Below, in pieces: positions 58,781 through 64,000 of a stretch of 64,000 nucleotides of DNA; the first letter of the stretch is position 1, and every line of letters begins with the position of its first letter. Source of the stretch: Liriodendron chinense (Eukaryota > Streptophyta > Magnoliopsida > Magnoliales > Magnoliaceae); contig PVNU02003892.1 in assembly GCA_003013855.2 (NCBI GenBank), positions 1,550,001-1,614,000 of the forward strand, in the 5' to 3' direction. The notes beneath the pieces were generated by a model, which had not been told where the DNA came from, did not search any database, and worked only from the letters and a program-made list of their open reading frames with translations. Made by a program: the position numbers and the translations under genes.

Positions 58781-58972
58781 CTGCCAAAATGGAAAAAAAT
58801 GGCAAATTTTGAAGAACGATAGACGTCCGGAAACAATAAAATTGATCCACAACCAAAATATAGCAATTTTCTTTTATTGGCAACATACAAAAAAGGAAAC
58901 CCGTCCATCAGCTAAAACAGTAGTGATTGCGTTGGCCACTTGCATGAATACTGATAGGTTACTTCTCTAGAG

Positions 58973-59722
58973 TATGCGAGGTATCTAGAGATAATGAAGA
59001 ATTACAATATAAGACACCAGAGGAATCCAATAATACGATAGACACTACAGATAAGAATTGCAACTCCACCTACTAGTGACACTCCAGCTGGTCCCAAGCC
59101 CAGGCAAAGGAGAGTTGATGTTAGGTGGACAGCCATTGGTAAAACCTTCACCAAGCAAATCATGAGAAACCGACCCCGAATAGCTGGTACAAGTCTATGA
59201 TAAAGATGATGATGATGGTGACACCATAGATAAGTAAATGGTTAGAAGGTCTTATGTTCAAAGGGATATATTTATAACTGGGAAACAGATACAGGAAAGG
59301 AAACACAATTCATTAAGATAATGAATAAATGAATCCAGTAATCAAAAGAGGTCTAGAAGTTCCATCCCTTAGCTAACACATCAACAATAAGCATGTTGCC
59401 CTCTTACAGAGAACATCTGAGTTGCCCTCTCATAGATAACATCTGAGAGGCTAGTTCTCCAAAGCATACAAGATTCTAGAGATCAGAGAAGAATTACAAA
59501 ATAAGATATTAGAGGAATCCAAATGATATGATAGACATTAGTTTAAGCATTGTAATTCCACATGGTAGTGACAGGCCAACCATTCCCAAGCCAGGGTAAA
59601 GGGGGATTGATGCCAGGTCAGCCAATAATCAAACTTTGTCAAACAAATCAAGATAATCCAACCAAACAGACAAGCCAAGACTATGATAATGATGATGACG
59701 ACAACGTCATAGATAAGCAATC
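58973..59722. repeat. diverged direct duplication, about 260-bp units 485 bp apart
   Basis: 58973-59235 and 59460-59722 share GAAGAATTACAA.ATAAGA, AGAGGAATCCAA, GATAGACA, AGTGACA and CCAAGCC, and both end in a GATGATGATG tail with a following CATAGATAAG. Both look like RTE-type LINE 3' ends, the first with the CCGACCCCGAATAGCTGG motif. Confidence 0.6.
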
Positions 59723-59783
59723 TATTGGTATGTTTTATCAATTATGTCCCAAGGGAGTATATTTAATAAGTGAATTGCACAAA

Positions 59784-59830
59784 GGAAACCGACCCCCAAT
59801 AGCTGGGATAAGGCTACAATGATGATGAAT
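59784..59830 (+). mobile_element. RTE LINE 3' tail
   Basis: AAACCGACCCCCAATAGCTGGGATAAGGCTACA-type sequence followed by ATGATGATG. Confidence 0.55.
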
Positions 59831-60754
59831 TGCACAAACAACATGATGAAAGCTGACATATGTGGAAACATGATATGAGCATCAACCATAGAAACATATC
59901 AAAGATATAGTAATAATTATTAGCTGTTCTCCATGGTGGCAAACCATACCCACTCAGTAAATTGATCTTCATGAAAGTCTACCATGATGGTGTTGGTAGT
60001 AATGGCGACAAAAAAGAAAGCTATAGTACATGTTTGAGGCCTACGCTTCAGCCTAGACATCAATCAGTCATGCAAAACCCATATTGGTGAAGAACACCTA
60101 TGTTCTCCCCTTCTGGAGCAAGGTTCATCCAAATGGGAAGAACTCTTCCAATCATCTTAATTAAAGAAGGGACAACCAAATCTCCTATTTGATGACATTT
60201 CTTCTAACATAAGGAGTGGTCACAGAGTTTCCCTGCCAACCGCCCAGCCATCTTTTGTGCAGTGTCATGCCAAGGTAAAAGCAACCTAGGCACCCCCATA
60301 AGAGGTGGCAACTATCACTCTTAAAGGGTTAAAAGGTCGCTTTCCCCTTTGAGGGAAAGATGACTGAAGGTGATACCATTTAAATTAAGAAGGGGGGGAG
60401 TAAAGAAAGAAAAGAAAAGAAAAAGAAACAATGACTACGGGTGAAAGAAAGGACTAGAAGGCTAGCAACCCTCAACCTAAAAAAGTAATCCCTTCATCCT
60501 TTACAGACCAAATGGGTTTGAATCACATTAATTCTGTTTCTTATAATATTTTCTGAAGATCTCCATTTGTACATTATAAGCATTTAACTAGATTCGGATG
60601 GGGGTTCTTTTTCATTAAATGACATCCTGATCTTTGCATTTTTAAGTTGCAGGCTTAGAAAGGGGCCTAGAAGGACATAGAGCTACTAAGAAAAGAGTTG
60701 ATGACTTATGTATTAACTGAGAATATGGTCCTTTATAGAGAGAGTGAAACAGTG

Positions 60755-60808
60755 GAACAGGATTTGTGCAGCCCCAATTAGTTGGGATAAGGCTTGGATG
60801 ATTATGAT
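60755..60808 (+). mobile_element. RTE LINE 3' tail
   Basis: GCAGCCCCAATTAGTTGGGATAAGGCTTGG followed by ATGATTATGATGATGATT; the best-preserved copy of this motif in the window. It abuts the poly-T of an L1 remnant. Confidence 0.65.
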
Positions 60809-62082
60809 GATGATTTTTTTTTTAATAGATTTGTTTTATTGAAAAGCTGGTAAGAAAATTAAAATCAGCAAAGACTACAACCGAAAATTACAACCCAAGC
60901 ATGGGCACAACTACAAAAACATTTACATTTTTAATCCCAGCTGCCCCTTCTAAAGCACCTCTCTTGGACTTCCATAGAACTTCCCATGAGCCTTGTTTGT
61001 TCACAAACATCACCTATTGTGTTCCCCCCAAATATTCCATAAAGCAGCTAGTAATACTAGGCGTCAAATGTCTAACTTTTCTTTAGGGAGAACCATGCCA
61101 AGCCCAAAATAGATCTTCTACCGACTTTGGGAATATCCAATCCATTTCAAAAGATGCAAAAACCACATGCCACACTTGCCTCAGAAAAGAACAATGGATG
61201 AAGAGATGATTGATTGATTGTGCATCGTTCATACACATAAGGCAAATATTAGGGGAGGATCTTAGCCATTTTCTGCAAGTTGTCCATGGTTAGAATCCTC
61301 TTTCTTCCAACCAACCAAGCAAAGGATGCCACCTTGGGGGGCATGAAAGAATATATCTCTTCTCAAATCCAATGGAACCCAAAGCATCTTATAGAAGAAC
61401 CGCATTGAGAACTTCCTAGATAGTGAAGCATTCCAAAACAAGGACTCATCTAAAGTCAGTGTAGGATGAATGTTGTGAAGGACTGAAGCCGCTCCAACAA
61501 AATGGCAAAATCTGACGCCTCCTGATCAGACAAGGCCCTACGGCATGGAGGGTACCAAACACCTCTTCCTCCAACAATGGAGAAGCAACTAGCCACTAAT
61601 ATGTTCTTCATAGGGGCCAAATTTGCAAAGGAAATTCCGCTTCTAAAGGCATATCCCCACACCATCAATCCTCCCAAAAACGGATGCGTGATCCATTGCC
61701 AAGAGAAAAGGATACTCTAGCCTTGAACATTGGAGCTACTGCACTTATGGCCCTTAATATCCCAGATGCCCGATAATACGAAGATTACTTTACCTCTCAT
61801 CCCCCCGCTTAGACGTTGTAATTTAATGTAATAACCTCTCTCCATAGCTTACCTTCTTCGGATCCAAATCGTAATGCCATATTCACGGATTCCAACACTC
61901 TACCTATACCACCATTTGGAAAAGATTTGCACACCTTTTCCCTTTTGAGCAAGTGGAATTTAAGCTTTTCCTTAAGTCCTCTCCATAAGAAGTCATGTCC
62001 CAACTTCTCCAGATTATCCGATGTTGTCAAATTACATAAGCAATTGTATGCGGTCCACCCTAATCGCATAAGTGATCGTACA
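60809..62082 (-). pseudogene. L1-type LINE ORF2 C-terminal remnant
   Basis: Poly-T at 60809-60822 marks the minus-strand 3' end. Upstream on the minus strand are a zinc-knuckle region, CLMCMNDAQSINHLFIHC (61190-61250) with RQVWHVVFASFEMDW after it, and further upstream FLWRGLKEKLKFHLLKREKV and GGIGRVLESVNMALRFGSEE (61860-62000). These match the end of the reverse-transcriptase domain of plant L1 ORF2. The element is 5' truncated at a poly(C)-poly(A) tract and has several frameshifts. Confidence 0.82.
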
Positions 62083-62083
62083 A

Positions 62084-62131
62084 CCCCCCCCCCCCCCCCC
62101 CCAAAAAAAAATAATAATAATAATAATAAAA
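62084..62131. repeat. poly(C)-poly(A)-(TAA)n tract
   Basis: C19, A9, then TAA units, at the truncated 5' end of the L1 remnant. Confidence 0.95.
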
Positions 62132-62340
62132 AATAAATAAAAAATAAAGACTTAACTACTCCCATCAATTTTCAAATTAATTTGTATAATATTACTTACT
62201 ATACTATTTAAGCTATAAATAACTAAATTAAACCATTACCATAAGATGTAATTACGTAAAAAACTAAAAATTAACAACTCAACAGCTTATTAATAAAAAA
62301 TTAATACTTTTATTGATAAACAAAATCTACAAAGTACAAA

Positions 62341-64000
62341 CTACTAATCTACCGACTACTATATACATTGTTCCCCCTCCCATTGGGCACATCACCACCA
62401 CCGTCGTCGTCGTCATCGTCAGAGTCATCTCCTTCTTCAACGTACATTTCATCTTCTTATGTTTCTTCATCATTTATCCACACAAGTTGCTCATCCACGT
62501 CTAATGGTCGAGCATCTTCTTCTTATACTTCTCCAATCCTAATATCATCGTCTTTTCCAAGCTTCATGCCATTGCTCGCCCCTCCAACACCTCTTCTCCG
62601 TCGTTGAGAACCTTCGCCAGGTGCCGACCCATAAACTACGTCTTCGACTTGAGCACATGTAAGGGACTCGCTTGTCTCCACAAGCCACTCACTATCTGCC
62701 TCCAAATCATCTTGGCTGATAGGATCATAGAATCCGGGCTTTTCTCGCCTAGCCTGGAATCTTTCCCGCAACTTCTGGTTATACTGGACAAAGACGAGGT
62801 CGTTGAGTTTCTTTTGTTCAAGGCGATTTCTTTTTTTTCATGTACATTTGCATGACATTTAGAATGTGTATTAGCAATTTAGTGGTGAAATTTGAAACTT
62901 GAAGTGAATTATAGAACTTTAAGCTGTAGAACTTACCAACTCGAATGTACTACAGTCGCGCTTGCAACTGCTCGAAGAACATGTGAGGCCAAGAATTCTC
63001 ATGGCCAACTTATGTAGTGTCGAATCTCTCCTATTCGTGTTATCTCCATATATAGACCACTAATGAGCTATGCAAATAAGTTTAAGTTAAACATTTTCTC
63101 GCTTAGACCTCTTACATTGTAAGTTGTAAAACTTCATAGAATTGCATACTTAGCAATTTCATACTTTTATGCCTAATAACAATCTCTCTTGACCAATTCC
63201 CTGCATCCTTCAGGTAGAAGTCCAACTCCTTAGAAATTTCATCATGTTCGTCTTTGTCTATAACCATTTTTTGTAAAGCGTCAAGGAATCCGACCATATG
63301 GAACGCGGCTACCGCAGCCCGATCGGCGAACACAAAGAATACCGTCAAATTAAGGATGTAGGCAGCTGAATACAAAGGGGATGACATTTGGCTACCACAT
63401 CTAGCATCTATAATATTTAAGATTGGCTGATAATCACATTCTTTATAGTTGAAGTGTTCCATTATTTTGTTTCTAGCCCTCTCCATCGCATCATTGATAT
63501 AGCCCATGGGTGGCTTTTCATCACCGTCCACTTACTAAGGGTTCTGATGATTTTAAGACCTTTACCACTTGAGTCCAAAATGCTTGGGAAAGAATGGTTT
63601 GTTGGACTAACTTGCCTTCTTACTTCTTTGACCATGGTCCATTATTCCATTCGGTCAACTTTCTTTGAATTGAATATTTGTAGTGTTAAGAAAGTTGTTG
63701 CAAATCAGGTCATAGTTGGATGAAGCAAGTTGCACCTAAGGTGAATTCTCTTGTGATGGAGAAGAAAAGAAGGGCATGCTTGTACATAAAAACTGAAATT
63801 CCCCTAGCCCTAGTAATTACTTTACCTTTTTAAGATATAACCCACATAGATCTTCTAATATTAAACCGACACAATGTGACATGCATAGTATCCAAATAAA
63901 CGCCATCTCTTCTCCATAAGTTGGCAACCAGCAGCTGCATAATTAGCTACGTTGTCCGCGATAACTTGGACAACATACTCCTCTCCTACCTCTTTAACTA
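62341..64000 (-). pseudogene. hAT-superfamily transposase remnant (DUF659 and C-terminal dimerisation region), extends past the window
   Basis: Minus-strand order: EEYVVQVIADNVANYAAAG and LMEKRWRLFGYYACH (63880-64000) correspond to the DUF659 domain. KPPMGYINDAMERARNKIME and NIIDARCGSQMSSPLYSAAY (63360-63530) follow. YGDNTNRRDSTLHKLAMRIL then GLTCSSSSCKRDCSTFEL (62955-63055) is the dimerisation motif, in which the usual W is C. After a GTAAGT..AG intron-like gap come RNRLEQKKLNDLVFVQYNQK and LRERFQARREKPGFYDP (62700-62835), and finally an Asp-rich tail with a stop in it (62345-62520). hAT transposases cut and paste DNA flanked by 8-bp target duplications. Multiple stops make this copy inactive. 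Confidence 0.85.

Overview
This window is plant nuclear DNA. It has spliced genes with GT-AG introns, Ty1/copia, Ty3/gypsy, L1 and RTE retrotransposons, hAT sequences, SINE-like tRNA-derived repeats and many microsatellites. A high-copy family built around motifs such as GGGCCCACCATGATGTATG and CCATCCATTTGG recurs throughout. From general memory it resembles repeats of woody magnoliids, but the species cannot be fixed by eye. I see no tRNA, rRNA, CRISPR, operon or other prokaryotic feature.

Layout. 1-10.4 kb is intergenic: inverted-repeat elements, a SINE-like element and long AT/GA microsatellites. 10.4-34.7 kb holds one gene on the minus strand, the peroxisome biogenesis RING ubiquitin ligase PEX2. 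Eight exons read through in frame to a complete 349-residue protein with every intron GT-AG. Intron 3 is 13.9 kb and is a stack of nested elements: an L1 5' half carrying a hAT-type element with a perfect 8-bp target duplication, a gypsy pol fragment joined to an LTR and primer-binding site in an unusual order, and a long TIR element. 35-41 kb is a chain of long-TIR elements, two of which are split by younger TIR insertions, followed by a solo LTR. 41.1-46.6 kb is a nearly full-length decayed copia element with both LTRs, primer-binding site and polypurine tract, itself carrying a 303-bp TRIM. 46.6-54 kb is intergenic repeat sequence. 54.07-54.41 kb (minus) is a possible small membrane protein gene. 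55.7 kb to the right edge holds the last two coding exons of the translation initiation factor eIF2-alpha (minus). Its earlier exons lie beyond 64 kb, so the RTE tails, L1 fragment and hAT transposase relic at 59-64 kb sit in its intron or upstream region.

Functionally, only PEX2 (peroxisomal matrix-protein import receptor recycling) and eIF2-alpha (initiator tRNA delivery) are confident host genes, and they are unrelated housekeeping genes. The rest is mobile DNA in various states of decay. No new multi-gene system is evident. The most noteworthy items are a family of three TIR elements with 7-12 bp flanking repeats, the gypsy PPT-LTR-PBS-TRIM junction, the nested copia/TRIM pair, and very large intron growth in PEX2.
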